In this document: piece after piece, positions 1 to 5,971 of the stretch | Layout of the letters: each line of letters opens with the position of its first letter | Numbering within the stretch: position 1 is the stretch's first letter | Assembly (NCBI GenBank): GCA_045629005.1 | Contig: JAZQQJ010000089.1 | Span: 1-8,502, forward strand | Source: RGIG3528 sp045629005 | Lineage (GTDB): Bacteria > Bacillota > Clostridia > Lachnospirales > Lachnospiraceae | Direction of reading: 5' to 3' | DNA length: 8,502 nucleotides | Notes under the pieces: generated by a model | The model's input: the letters and a program-made list of their open reading frames with translations, nothing else | Database searches by the model: none | Told to the model about the DNA's origin: nothing | Made by a program: the position numbers and the translations under genes

Positions 1-35
1 AATAGGATGTTCTTCTAAATATCTTACAGGAAAAC

Positions 36-41
36 AGGAGG
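36..41 (+). promoter_or_regulatory. Ribosome binding site deciding the first lipoprotein start
   Basis: AGGAGG lies 8 bases before the ATG at 50 and only 5 bases before the in-frame TTG at 47. The normal spacing and the better start codon favour ATG 50. The 35 bases upstream hold no promoter or terminator I can recognise. Confidence 0.75.
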
Positions 42-49
42 CAAATTTG

Positions 50-1096
50 ATGATATTTAAAAAGGTAATTCTATTTATTATATGTGTGGGGGTGACGCTT
101 ATGCTGTTCGGATGTAAAAAAAGAGGAAATACAGGCATAAATGAGGAGCCTAAGGGCGGAAAGACCGTAAACACGGATTACAGTGCACCCAAAACGATAG
201 AATCGGATGACATCGTTCTTTTCAAAACCGAATTTTACAGGAATGCCGATGTTACATATGATACATCACGGCAGTATGCGTTTAATATGACGATGTCCGA
301 AAGCGGAGCATATGTTATTTCCGAGGGTTATAATGAAACATTAAAATGCGAGACAGATGCTTCATTTGCGGGGAAGCTTCAAACGCTTATCCGAAAATAT
401 GACATCATCAAAATGAACGGAAAATATGTGCTTACAAGCGCGCTTCCTCCCGAATACGGTCCGTTTGTACTTAAAGCTGAGTATGCATCCGGAGAAAAGC
501 TGAATATAACCGTTGACGGTGACCCTTCCGATTCATTTACGGGAGAAGTGCTTGATCTTTTTGCAAAAGAATTCGGAAACCACGGAATTAATGACCTGCT
601 TCCTCCCGAGGAAAATACCATTATTACTTCCTTCAGCATTGAATACACAAGGGGTGATAAGAAATATGCGTACGGAGAGATGCTTATCCCGATAAGTGAG
701 GATGATGCGCAACACAGTCTTAACGACGTTGCAAAATTCGGAATCGTTGAGGACGGTTACATTAAAAAGGCATGGGCACATTTGTGGGACAGAACAGAAA
801 AGACTGAAATCTGTGAAGACAGAATGGCCGATCTTTCCGATGAGTTTTACAAGGGTTTGCAGGATATTGTCGAGAACACCGATTTAAAAAAACTCGTGAA
901 CGGTAAAACTTTTCCGGGTGGATTTGATTATGACAACACACCGGAATATTATGAAATTCACATCGAATATAAGAGTGGAAAAACGTTAAGTGCATTTTCC
1001 GATAACCCTGAAGAATGTGCCCGTTTCATACCAGTTGCGGAGCAATTTGCTGCATATTATGAAGGGTATCTGTCAAATGGCGATGTGATGAAATAG
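50..1096 (+). CDS. Putative lipoprotein with two tandem copies of an uncharacterised domain
   Basis: I do not recognise a named family. The 348-residue product begins with a basic, hydrophobic signal (residues 1-21) ending in a lipobox-like LFGC, so Cys22 is the likely lipidated residue. Phe at -2 is unusual for a lipobox. A short charged linker follows (about 23-52). The rest appears to be two copies of one alpha/beta-looking unit, about 55-176 and 191-336. Both copies share an LQ pair (110-111 and 270-271), an NGK (123-125 and 284-286) and a PEY...EYxSG pattern (134-148 and 298-310). Each then runs into a helix-like segment with aromatic residues. The likely location is the outer face of the membrane; the role is unknown. 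The gene has its own AGGAGG site. A gap of 134 bases with a likely promoter separates it from the next gene, so it may be a separate unit. An in-frame TTG one codon upstream is the only rival start. Confidence 0.85.
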   Translation: MIFKKVILFIICVGVTLMLFGCKKRGNTGINEEPKGGKTVNTDYSAPKTIESDDIVLFKTEFYRNADVTYDTSRQYAFNMTMSESGAYVISEGYNETLKCETDASFAGKLQTLIRKYDIIKMNGKYVLTSALPPEYGPFVLKAEYASGEKLNITVDGDPSDSFTGEVLDLFAKEFGNHGINDLLPPEENTIITSFSIEYTRGDKKYAYGEMLIPISEDDAQHSLNDVAKFGIVEDGYIKKAWAHLWDRTEKTEICEDRMADLSDEFYKGLQDIVENTDLKKLVNGKTFPGGFDYDNTPEYYEIHIEYKSGKTLSAFSDNPEECARFIPVAEQFAAYYEGYLSNGDVMK

Positions 1097-1124
1097 AAGT
1101 ATTAAATGTAACATTCAGTAGAGA

Positions 1125-1165
1125 GATTAAGGTAACCAAAAGAAACTTTTAGTTAATCCCTTTTT
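1125..1165 (+). terminator. Weak candidate terminator after the first lipoprotein gene
   Basis: GATTAA (1125-1130) can pair with TTAATC (1153-1158). Inside it AAAAG (1138-1142) pairs with CTTTT (1146-1150) around an AAA loop. Five T follow at 1161-1165. The stem is AU-rich and broken by an asymmetric interior loop, so it would be a poor terminator at best. Confidence 0.25.
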
Positions 1166-1174
1166 GTGTATAAT
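1146..1174 (+). promoter_or_regulatory. Candidate sigma-A promoter for the Ig-like protein and lipoprotein pair
   Basis: A perfect TATAAT at 1169-1174 is preceded by TGTG. No good -35 box is present; CTTTTA at 1146-1151 is the hexamer at 17-base spacing. Transcription would start near 1181, giving a leader of about 50 bases. That rules against translation from the ATGs at 1180 and 1195 and supports the start at 1231. Confidence 0.5.
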
Positions 1175-1230
1175 GTAAGATGACTCCAAAAGGTATGGGG
1201 ATTAGGATAGATACGAAAGGAACAATAAAC

Positions 1231-1989
1231 ATGAAAAGATTTAAGAGAGTTATAGCGGTTCTTCTGATGTTGTTTACTGTAACAGGATTCCTGGCAGTGG
1301 CAGAGCCTTACGACGTTAAAGCAGAAACAAAGTGGTATACAACCAGTCTTGGAAAGTTTAATGTCCAAAATGCAGATAATGATTATAAAGACGGCAAGTA
1401 CAGATTTAATTTTAAGATTACTTATGAGAAAACGTATACCAACAATGACTGCGGTCTTACGTTTCAGAATATTTATTTGACTAATTCTCAAGGGAAGACG
1501 GTAACTAAATGGAATAAAAATTATGTGTTTTTAAAGAATGGCGGAACGACAACAGTACATTTTTCTGTTGATTTTTCGGATTTGCCTAGTGACAAATACA
1601 CAATACACTTTACTATCAATGACACAAACGCGCTTTTTATGGATCACTTATGGAATTTTAAACGCACCGTAACCCACAATGCGCAAAAGCTTACATATTC
1701 AAGTTCTAAGTACACATATGATACTAATGGCAATAAAAGCTTAAAGATAACCTTTAAAACGAAGGACCTTAAGGGCTATGCTCCCAAATTTGAGGTGTTT
1801 GACAGCAATGGTAAGGTTGTTTATTCAAAAAACTGCAGTACTAAAATCAGTTCAAATGACAATACCTACACATTTGAATGGAATTTTAATAATAAAAACG
1901 GGATTAAGGTTAAAGACGGGTCTTATACATTTAAGCTGACCGCGAATGGGAAATCTGCCAGCAAACAGCTTAACATAAAGGTTAAATAG
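1231..1989 (+). CDS. Secreted protein with a C-terminal FlgD-like Ig domain
   Basis: The 252-residue product starts MKRFKR and continues with a hydrophobic core. Likely signal peptidase I sites follow Ala24 (AVA) or Ala31 (VKA). There is no lipobox Cys, no LPXTG and no second membrane segment, so it should be released or held loosely at the surface. The mature part is Lys-, Asn- and Thr-rich and beta-strand-like, in two halves. Residues about 33-148 are of unknown family. Residues about 149-252 end in the pattern W217-N, then NGxxVxDGSYTFKLTA, then a final strand. This is typical of FlgD Ig-like or related bacterial Ig folds used for adhesion or as spacers. The start at 1231 has AAAGGA (1216-1221) 9 bases upstream and the signal peptide directly behind it. 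Longer in-frame starts at 1180 and 1195 would put a polar stretch before the signal. The next gene begins 11 bases after the stop, so the two are probably co-transcribed. The specific role is unknown. Confidence 0.88.
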   Translation: MKRFKRVIAVLLMLFTVTGFLAVAEPYDVKAETKWYTTSLGKFNVQNADNDYKDGKYRFNFKITYEKTYTNNDCGLTFQNIYLTNSQGKTVTKWNKNYVFLKNGGTTTVHFSVDFSDLPSDKYTIHFTINDTNALFMDHLWNFKRTVTHNAQKLTYSSSKYTYDTNGNKSLKITFKTKDLKGYAPKFEVFDSNGKVVYSKNCSTKISSNDNTYTFEWNFNNKNGIKVKDGSYTFKLTANGKSASKQLNIKVK

Positions 1990-2000
1990 GGGAAAACTGT

Positions 2001-3563
2001 ATGAAAAGAATACTATCTTTAATTATTATATTTGTTTTGTTGGCTTCTATTGCAGGATGTGGTAAGGGCAGCGAAAATCAGTCACAAACACCTTCCGGTA
2101 CACCTACAGAGCAGCCTGTTACTGTAACAACAGCACCTACCGAAGCACCCGTAGCACCTACCGAAGCACCGGCTGAGCCTACATCAACTCCTGCTCCCGT
2201 TCCGACAGCTCTCCCTGAGAACGCAGGTGATTTTGCTTCTTTATCAAGTGCATTTTGTTGGAATGACAGCGCAGAGCTTTTCAGCATAACACTCAGCATT
2301 TATCCTGTAGACGATACAACATCGGTACTTCAGTTTGATTACTATGATGCAGGTGAGGACATTGAAATCCCTGTACAGAAGTACTATGCATTCACATGTA
2401 AGCTTGTCAACAAAGCAACTTATGTTGACGAGGAAGAAGGTCTCACTGTATTTGTTGATAACAATGGCGATGCAACGGTTTCATCCGATAATGATGCTTA
2501 TAAGGATATTACAGGCGGATATTACAACGCAGGCGGTGCTGCTTCTCCGGACACAGTTGCTATTCTTGAATACTTACGTAATATTCCCGAAGCTGAAATC
2601 GGTGATTTTTGTGAGACATGCGCCAATGATGAAATTGAAGAAAGCATTGCTTCAGCATGGTTCCATGAAATCAATTTATTCAGAGACGGGGAGATTATCA
2701 GCACATTCCTTGCAACCGATGATATGACGGGTTTCTGCAAGTTTGACGGTGATGCCTGCAATCTTATATTCGGTAACCTTGACAGCACTTTGGAACAGAT
2801 TAACTACTACGACCTGGAAGCTGTCGAAGACGATTTTGGAGAAGATATCGGAAATGATGTTGCAGACGTTTCCGAAGGTGATGCCGGAGACAATTACGAA
2901 GAGGGATTTGTAGAGACCGAATCCTTTGAAAGACTTATTGTTTTCCCTTACATATATGGCGGAACAGAGCTTGCCGTAGGTGAAACATCTTTCGTAGATT
3001 TATTTACACCTTATCAGATTCCTTATACAATTGAATTTGTATCAGCAGATGAAAGCATTGTCAGCACAGATGATGGTATATTCACCGCAGCCGCTGAAGG
3101 CGAAACAATAATTCAGGTAATGCTTGATTATTCCGGAAGCAGAAAAGAATATACTATTCCTGTAATTGTTTATGAGTCGGAAAACGGAGAAGACTTTGGC
3201 TCTGACGAGTGCGCAGATCCCGGATTTACTTCCTGGGCTGACTCCGTTTCAATGCGCGCAACAATGTCCATGACTGAAGAAGATGGCAATTACAGCGCAG
3301 ACATTTACTGGGCTGACAGCGTAGACACAGTCCATCACTGGAGCCTCATTGGCACAGCAGATACAAGTGACGAAGCTAAGATTAACCTTTATGGTTCATA
3401 TATTATTGAAACATATGACAGTGAAGGAAGCTGCACGGAGACAATTGTATCGGACGAAGTTGCTACATCAATGAACTTCGAAGATACAGGGTGCCTGCGT
3501 TGGAACTACTCCTTTGACGGGAAAGAGTTTGAATGTCTCTTTGAACAAATGACGAACGAGTAA
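2001..3563 (+). CDS. Multidomain lipoprotein with a BIG2-like domain
   Basis: The 520-residue product has a signal peptide ending in the lipobox IAGC, with Cys20 as the lipidated residue. A Pro/Thr/Ala/Glu linker follows (about 27-73), as in many clostridial surface lipoproteins, and lifts the folded part away from the membrane. Residues about 78-265 form a beta-rich domain of unknown family containing a CxxC (Cys204, Cys207). An acidic spacer follows (about 270-305). Residues about 312-392 look like a BIG2 Ig-like domain: LAVGET, then SADESIVSTDDGIFTAAAEG, then a closing strand. Residues about 405-520 form another beta-rich domain with several Trp and Tyr. The mature chain has ten Cys besides the lipidated one. 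The ribosome binding site AGGGGA (1988-1993) overlaps the stop of the upstream gene, which suggests translational linkage. A strong terminator follows, so this is the last gene of its unit. A carbohydrate- or protein-binding role would fit the architecture but is not shown. Confidence 0.88.
   Translation: MKRILSLIIIFVLLASIAGCGKGSENQSQTPSGTPTEQPVTVTTAPTEAPVAPTEAPAEPTSTPAPVPTALPENAGDFASLSSAFCWNDSAELFSITLSIYPVDDTTSVLQFDYYDAGEDIEIPVQKYYAFTCKLVNKATYVDEEEGLTVFVDNNGDATVSSDNDAYKDITGGYYNAGGAASPDTVAILEYLRNIPEAEIGDFCETCANDEIEESIASAWFHEINLFRDGEIISTFLATDDMTGFCKFDGDACNLIFGNLDSTLEQINYYDLEAVEDDFGEDIGNDVADVSEGDAGDNYEEGFVETESFERLIVFPYIYGGTELAVGETSFVDLFTPYQIPYTIEFVSADESIVSTDDGIFTAAAEGETIIQVMLDYSGSRKEYTIPVIVYESENGEDFGSDECADPGFTSWADSVSMRATMSMTEEDGNYSADIYWADSVDTVHHWSLIGTADTSDEAKINLYGSYIIETYDSEGSCTETIVSDEVATSMNFEDTGCLRWNYSFDGKEFECLFEQMTNE
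2133..2170 (+). repeat. Short direct repeat in the lipoprotein linker
   Basis: The 17-base GCACCTACCGAAGCACC occurs at 2133-2149 and again at 2154-2170, a period of 21 bases. It encodes APTEAPV followed by APTEAPA. It is part of the coding linker and probably arose by slippage or unequal crossover. Confidence 0.85.
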
Positions 3564-3582
3564 TCTCACCACAAAACCATTT

Positions 3583-3619
3583 ATGAGACCACGCATTTAC
3601 ACGTGGTCTCATTTTTTTT
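3583..3619 (+). terminator. Rho-independent terminator after the BIG2-like lipoprotein gene
   Basis: ATGAGACCACG (3583-3593) pairs perfectly with CGTGGTCTCAT (3602-3612) around an 8-base loop. Eight T at 3612-3619 form the U tract. It lies 20 bases after the stop codon and closes the unit that begins at 1231. Confidence 0.9.
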
Positions 3620-3624
3620 ACCAC

Positions 3625-3650
3625 CCTTTTCGCACAAGTGCAGGAAAAGG
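3625..3650. repeat. Bulged inverted repeat just after the terminator
   Basis: CCTTTTC (3625-3631) can pair with GAAAAGG (3644-3650). Inside, GCAC (3632-3635) faces GTGC (3638-3641), with a 2-base AG bulge on the 3' side. No T tract follows on either strand, so it does not look like a terminator. Its role is unknown; it could be an operator, an RNA structural element or chance. Confidence 0.4.
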
Positions 3651-3670
3651 ATGATGCTTTAGGTCAAGTC

Positions 3671-3706
3671 CCCAAAGTTTGGGTGTACATGTTTAACCAC
3701 TTAAAC
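3671..3706. repeat. Two small inverted repeats in the non-coding stretch
   Basis: CCCAAAGTTTGGG (3671-3683) is a near-perfect palindrome. GTTTAA (3691-3696) pairs with TTAAAC (3701-3706) around CCAC. Both are short and upstream of the candidate exporter promoter, so protein binding is at least as plausible as RNA structure. An alternative pairing of CTTT (3657-3660) with AAAG (3674-3677) competes with the first. Confidence 0.3.
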
Positions 3707-3735
3707 AGAAAAAACTGCATGTTACGAATGGTGTA

Positions 3736-3764
3736 TTGCGTTATAGTTGAGGTTTGTGTATTAT
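3736..3764 (+). promoter_or_regulatory. Candidate promoter for the ABC exporter operon
   Basis: TTGCGT at 3736-3741 and TATTAT at 3759-3764 are 17 bases apart, and TGTG sits directly before the -10. The -10 matches five of six consensus bases; the -35 matches only its TTG. A transcript starting near 3771 would have a leader of about 89 bases carrying the AGTGCACT palindrome (3787-3794), the hairpin at 3808-3840 and the ribosome binding site at 3846-3850. Confidence 0.45.
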
Positions 3765-3803
3765 TTGACTCGGTTATTTGAAAAACAGTGCACTAGGATA
3801 ACA

Positions 3804-3863
3804 ATGGGAATCTGCGGTAATTCGTTTACCGTTCGGATTCACTGCGGAGGGATAAATTTATGA
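3804..3863 (+). CDS. Possible 19-codon leader peptide of the ABC exporter operon
   Basis: ATG at 3804 opens a 19-codon frame reading MGICGNSFTVRIHCGGINL. It stops at TGA 3861-3863, overlapping the exporter start as ATGA. AGGA (3795-3798) stands 5 bases before the ATG, a short but usable spacing. The frame spans both the hairpin at 3808-3840 and the exporter's own ribosome binding site, so ribosomes reading it would disrupt the hairpin and end on the exporter start. This matches the layout of translational coupling or leader-peptide control. Against it: a 19-codon open frame is not unlikely by chance, and the peptide resembles nothing I know. An exported Cys-containing peptide is a more remote alternative. 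Confidence 0.25.
   Translation: MGICGNSFTVRIHCGGINL
3808..3840 (+). promoter_or_regulatory. Leader hairpin before the exporter ribosome binding site
   Basis: GAATCTG (3808-3814) pairs with CGGATTC (3834-3840), including one G-U pair. CGGTAA (3815-3820) pairs with TTACCG (3826-3831) around TTCGT. A TT bulge (3832-3833) separates the two parts. The 13-pair stem ends 5 bases before GGAGG (3846-3850). It has no U tract, so it is more likely to affect initiation or mRNA stability than to terminate. CTGCGG in its left arm is repeated at the ribosome binding site (3842-3847). Confidence 0.5.
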
Positions 3864-5971
3864 CAAAAGAAAAGGTAAAAGAGCCTAAGAAACCAAAGAA
3901 GCCGAAAGAAGGGGCGACGGTTCTTAATGGTGAAAAGGACGAAAACGGCAAACTGAAAACGCCGCATACAAAATACGGCATACTCAGTAACATTAAATTC
4001 GTAATGGGAACGCTGTGGGAGTACAAACGCATTGTAGTGCTTTATATGATTGTCGGTGCAATTACACAGCCATGTATGCAGTACATATGGGGCTTCTTTA
4101 CGAAGTTCATCCTGGACATTGTGCAGAGACAGCAGGAAATCGGTGACAAGAGCCTTAATGCACTTATTAGGATGATAATCATCATCATTATTACAGACCT
4201 TGCATTGCGACTTATTAATACAAGCATATTTAATCGCAACTGGCCCGGCTACATTGAGGCAAGGTTCAAGCTCATTCATAAGCGCATAGACAAAGTGCTT
4301 TCCATGGATTATGAAACTCTTGAACAGCCCCACATTCTTGATATGGCTATGAAGGCTGAACAGGCAACGGGTGGTAACAATAATGGTGTTGAAGGTCTCA
4401 TGCATGATATCGACAACATTTCCAGAGTTATTGTCACAATGGTTGTAAGCTTTGCAATGATTACAGTGCTTGACTGGCGACTTATTCTGGCACTTATCGT
4501 CATCGGTATTATTAACTACCTTTCTTCAAGACGCGCAATGCTTTATGACAGAAAGAATGTGTGGGATGTTATGCCGCCTTACTGGCGCCAGCAGAATTAT
4601 ATGGACCGTTGCACACAGGATTTCGATTTCGCAAAGGACATAAGACTTTTTAACATGAGAGACTGGCTGCACGAAAAGCAGCACGCTTCCTTCTCGACAT
4701 GGCTTGGCCTTTACATGAAGGGCCGTCATGTATGGTGGCAGCACTCCACCATATGCTCCATTACCGGCATGATTCAGGGCGCGCTCATGTACTTTGTACT
4801 TACAAGAGCGGTTTTATCGCCTATAGATCCTCTCACAATCGGTAACTTCACACTTTACATTTCCTTGTGCGGCGCTTTTTCAAGTGCTCTTTCAAATTTC
4901 CTGAGTCAGCTTGGCGGAATTGAAAGAAATTCAATGCAGGTTGATGACTTCAGAACCCTTATGGATTTTGAGAGCGGAAAGAGAACAGGATACCGCCTTG
5001 AGAAGAACGGACAAGGCTACAGCTTATATGAAGATACAAGCGTTGTAAATCAGAACGGAAAGCGAAGAAATGCACGTGCCGGGAAGGGACTCCCGAAACC
5101 GGAAAGCAATATGAACAGTGCTAAGAGGCAAAGCTTCCTTGAGGCACAAAAGCTGTTCGAAAAGGGTGAAATGCATTTTGAATTTAAAAACGTATTTTAC
5201 AAATACGAAGGTGCTGATGATTATGCACTTAAAAACCTTTCCCTCAGCTTTAAGTGGGGCGAAAGACTTGCTGTTGTCGGTTTAAACGGCGCAGGAAAAA
5301 CAACCTTCATTAAGCTCCTTCTCAGACTTTATGATGTTTCAGAAGGTGAAATCCTTTTAAATGGTCTGAATGTCAAGGAATATAATAAAGAGGACTATTT
5401 CTCACTTTTCTCCCCTGTCTTCCAAAACGTGGAAATTTTCGCATTCCCGTTGGCCGACAACGTATCAATGCTCCCTGATGACAAGACGGACAAGGAACTC
5501 GTTTATGACTCACTTGTCAAGGGTGGCATGAAGGACAAAGTGGACAGCCTGCCCGCAGGTGTCGACACGCAGCTTCTTAAGATAATATATGATGATGGCA
5601 TAGACTTCTCCGGCGGCGAAAAGCAGAAGCTTGCGCTTGCAAGAGCTCTTTACAAGGATGCGCCGGTTATCGTTCTTGATGAGCCTACGGCAGCACTTGA
5701 CGCTCTTGCAGAGTATGAACTTTACAAGAACTTTGATTCGATTATAGGCTCAAAGTCAGCTTTATACATTTCGCACAGACTTTCTTCAACAAGGTTCTGC
5801 GATAATGTAGCAATGTTTGCGCATGGTGAGCTTGTAGAATACGGTACTCACGAAGCACTTATGGCAAAGAACGGTGAGTACGCAAAGATGTTTGAGGTAC
5901 AGGCGCAGTATTACGAGGAACATGGCGGAGACGCAGAAGACAGTGAGGAGGTGGTTAACAATGAGCAGTAA
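3860..5971 (+). CDS. ABC exporter half-transporter, ATP-binding and permease, subunit 1
   Basis: The 703-residue protein is a fused permease and ATPase of the type I exporter (MsbA/multidrug) class in the cell membrane. It has a Lys/Pro-rich cytoplasmic tail (1-35), then a six-helix membrane domain with hydrophobic segments near 57-80, 101-121, 187-220 and 298-345. The ATPase domain starts near 438. It shows Walker A GLNGAGKTT (474-482), Q-loop Gln522, signature FSGGE (583-587), Walker B IVLDE with Asp607 and catalytic Glu608, and switch His639. The segment before the signature ends in YDDGID, typical of a subfamily common in Lachnospiraceae. It exceeds the usual length of about 580-600 residues through the tail and about 52 extra basic residues between membrane and ATPase domains. 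GGAGG (3846-3850) supports the start. The next gene overlaps it by 11 bases, so the two probably form a heterodimer. The substrate is unknown; drugs, peptides and lipids are all possible. Confidence 0.93.
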   Translation: MTKEKVKEPKKPKKPKEGATVLNGEKDENGKLKTPHTKYGILSNIKFVMGTLWEYKRIVVLYMIVGAITQPCMQYIWGFFTKFILDIVQRQQEIGDKSLNALIRMIIIIIITDLALRLINTSIFNRNWPGYIEARFKLIHKRIDKVLSMDYETLEQPHILDMAMKAEQATGGNNNGVEGLMHDIDNISRVIVTMVVSFAMITVLDWRLILALIVIGIINYLSSRRAMLYDRKNVWDVMPPYWRQQNYMDRCTQDFDFAKDIRLFNMRDWLHEKQHASFSTWLGLYMKGRHVWWQHSTICSITGMIQGALMYFVLTRAVLSPIDPLTIGNFTLYISLCGAFSSALSNFLSQLGGIERNSMQVDDFRTLMDFESGKRTGYRLEKNGQGYSLYEDTSVVNQNGKRRNARAGKGLPKPESNMNSAKRQSFLEAQKLFEKGEMHFEFKNVFYKYEGADDYALKNLSLSFKWGERLAVVGLNGAGKTTFIKLLLRLYDVSEGEILLNGLNVKEYNKEDYFSLFSPVFQNVEIFAFPLADNVSMLPDDKTDKELVYDSLVKGGMKDKVDSLPAGVDTQLLKIIYDDGIDFSGGEKQKLALARALYKDAPVIVLDEPTAALDALAEYELYKNFDSIIGSKSALYISHRLSSTRFCDNVAMFAHGELVEYGTHEALMAKNGEYAKMFEVQAQYYEEHGGDAEDSEEVVNNEQ
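5946..5951 (+). promoter_or_regulatory. Ribosome binding site deciding the second ABC subunit start
   Basis: AGGAGG lies inside the end of the first ABC gene, 9 bases before ATG 5961. It selects this start over in-frame codons from 5874 on, which would add 29 residues of out-of-frame read-through of subunit 1. Confidence 0.85.

Noticed and set aside
1180..1230. Upstream in-frame starts for the Ig-like protein
   Set aside because: The 1180 start falls at about the predicted transcription start, and either upstream start (1180, 1195) would put polar residues before the signal peptide. ATG 1231 has its own ribosome binding site.
1153..1491. 112-codon open frame on the minus strand opposite the Ig-like protein gene
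   Set aside because: The + strand gene has a signal peptide, a ribosome binding site and a recognisable domain. The minus frame shows no family features.
2335..2727. 130-codon + strand frame inside the BIG2-like lipoprotein gene
   Set aside because: It is a shifted frame of a gene with a lipobox and domain structure, and its Met- and Leu-rich product looks like no protein family.
3620..3859. Known riboswitch or T-box leader before the exporter genes
   Set aside because: I looked for T-box, ykkC/guanidine, purine and cyclic-di-GMP core motifs and could not match any. A covariance-model search would be needed to exclude them fully.
3804..3860. Peptide substrate (RiPP or signal precursor) for the exporter
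   Set aside because: The 19-residue frame has no double-Gly leader, no separate core and no maturation enzyme nearby. A regulatory reading is simpler.
3839..4405. 188-codon open frame on the minus strand over the start of ABC subunit 1
   Set aside because: It lies wholly opposite a clear ABC transporter gene, has no recognisable ribosome binding site context, and its product is a Cys-, His- and Phe-rich mix typical of an antisense shadow.
5874..5960. Upstream in-frame start for ABC subunit 2
   Set aside because: This would overlap subunit 1 by nearly 100 bases and give an unrelated Arg-rich N-terminus. AGGAGG sits properly before ATG 5961.
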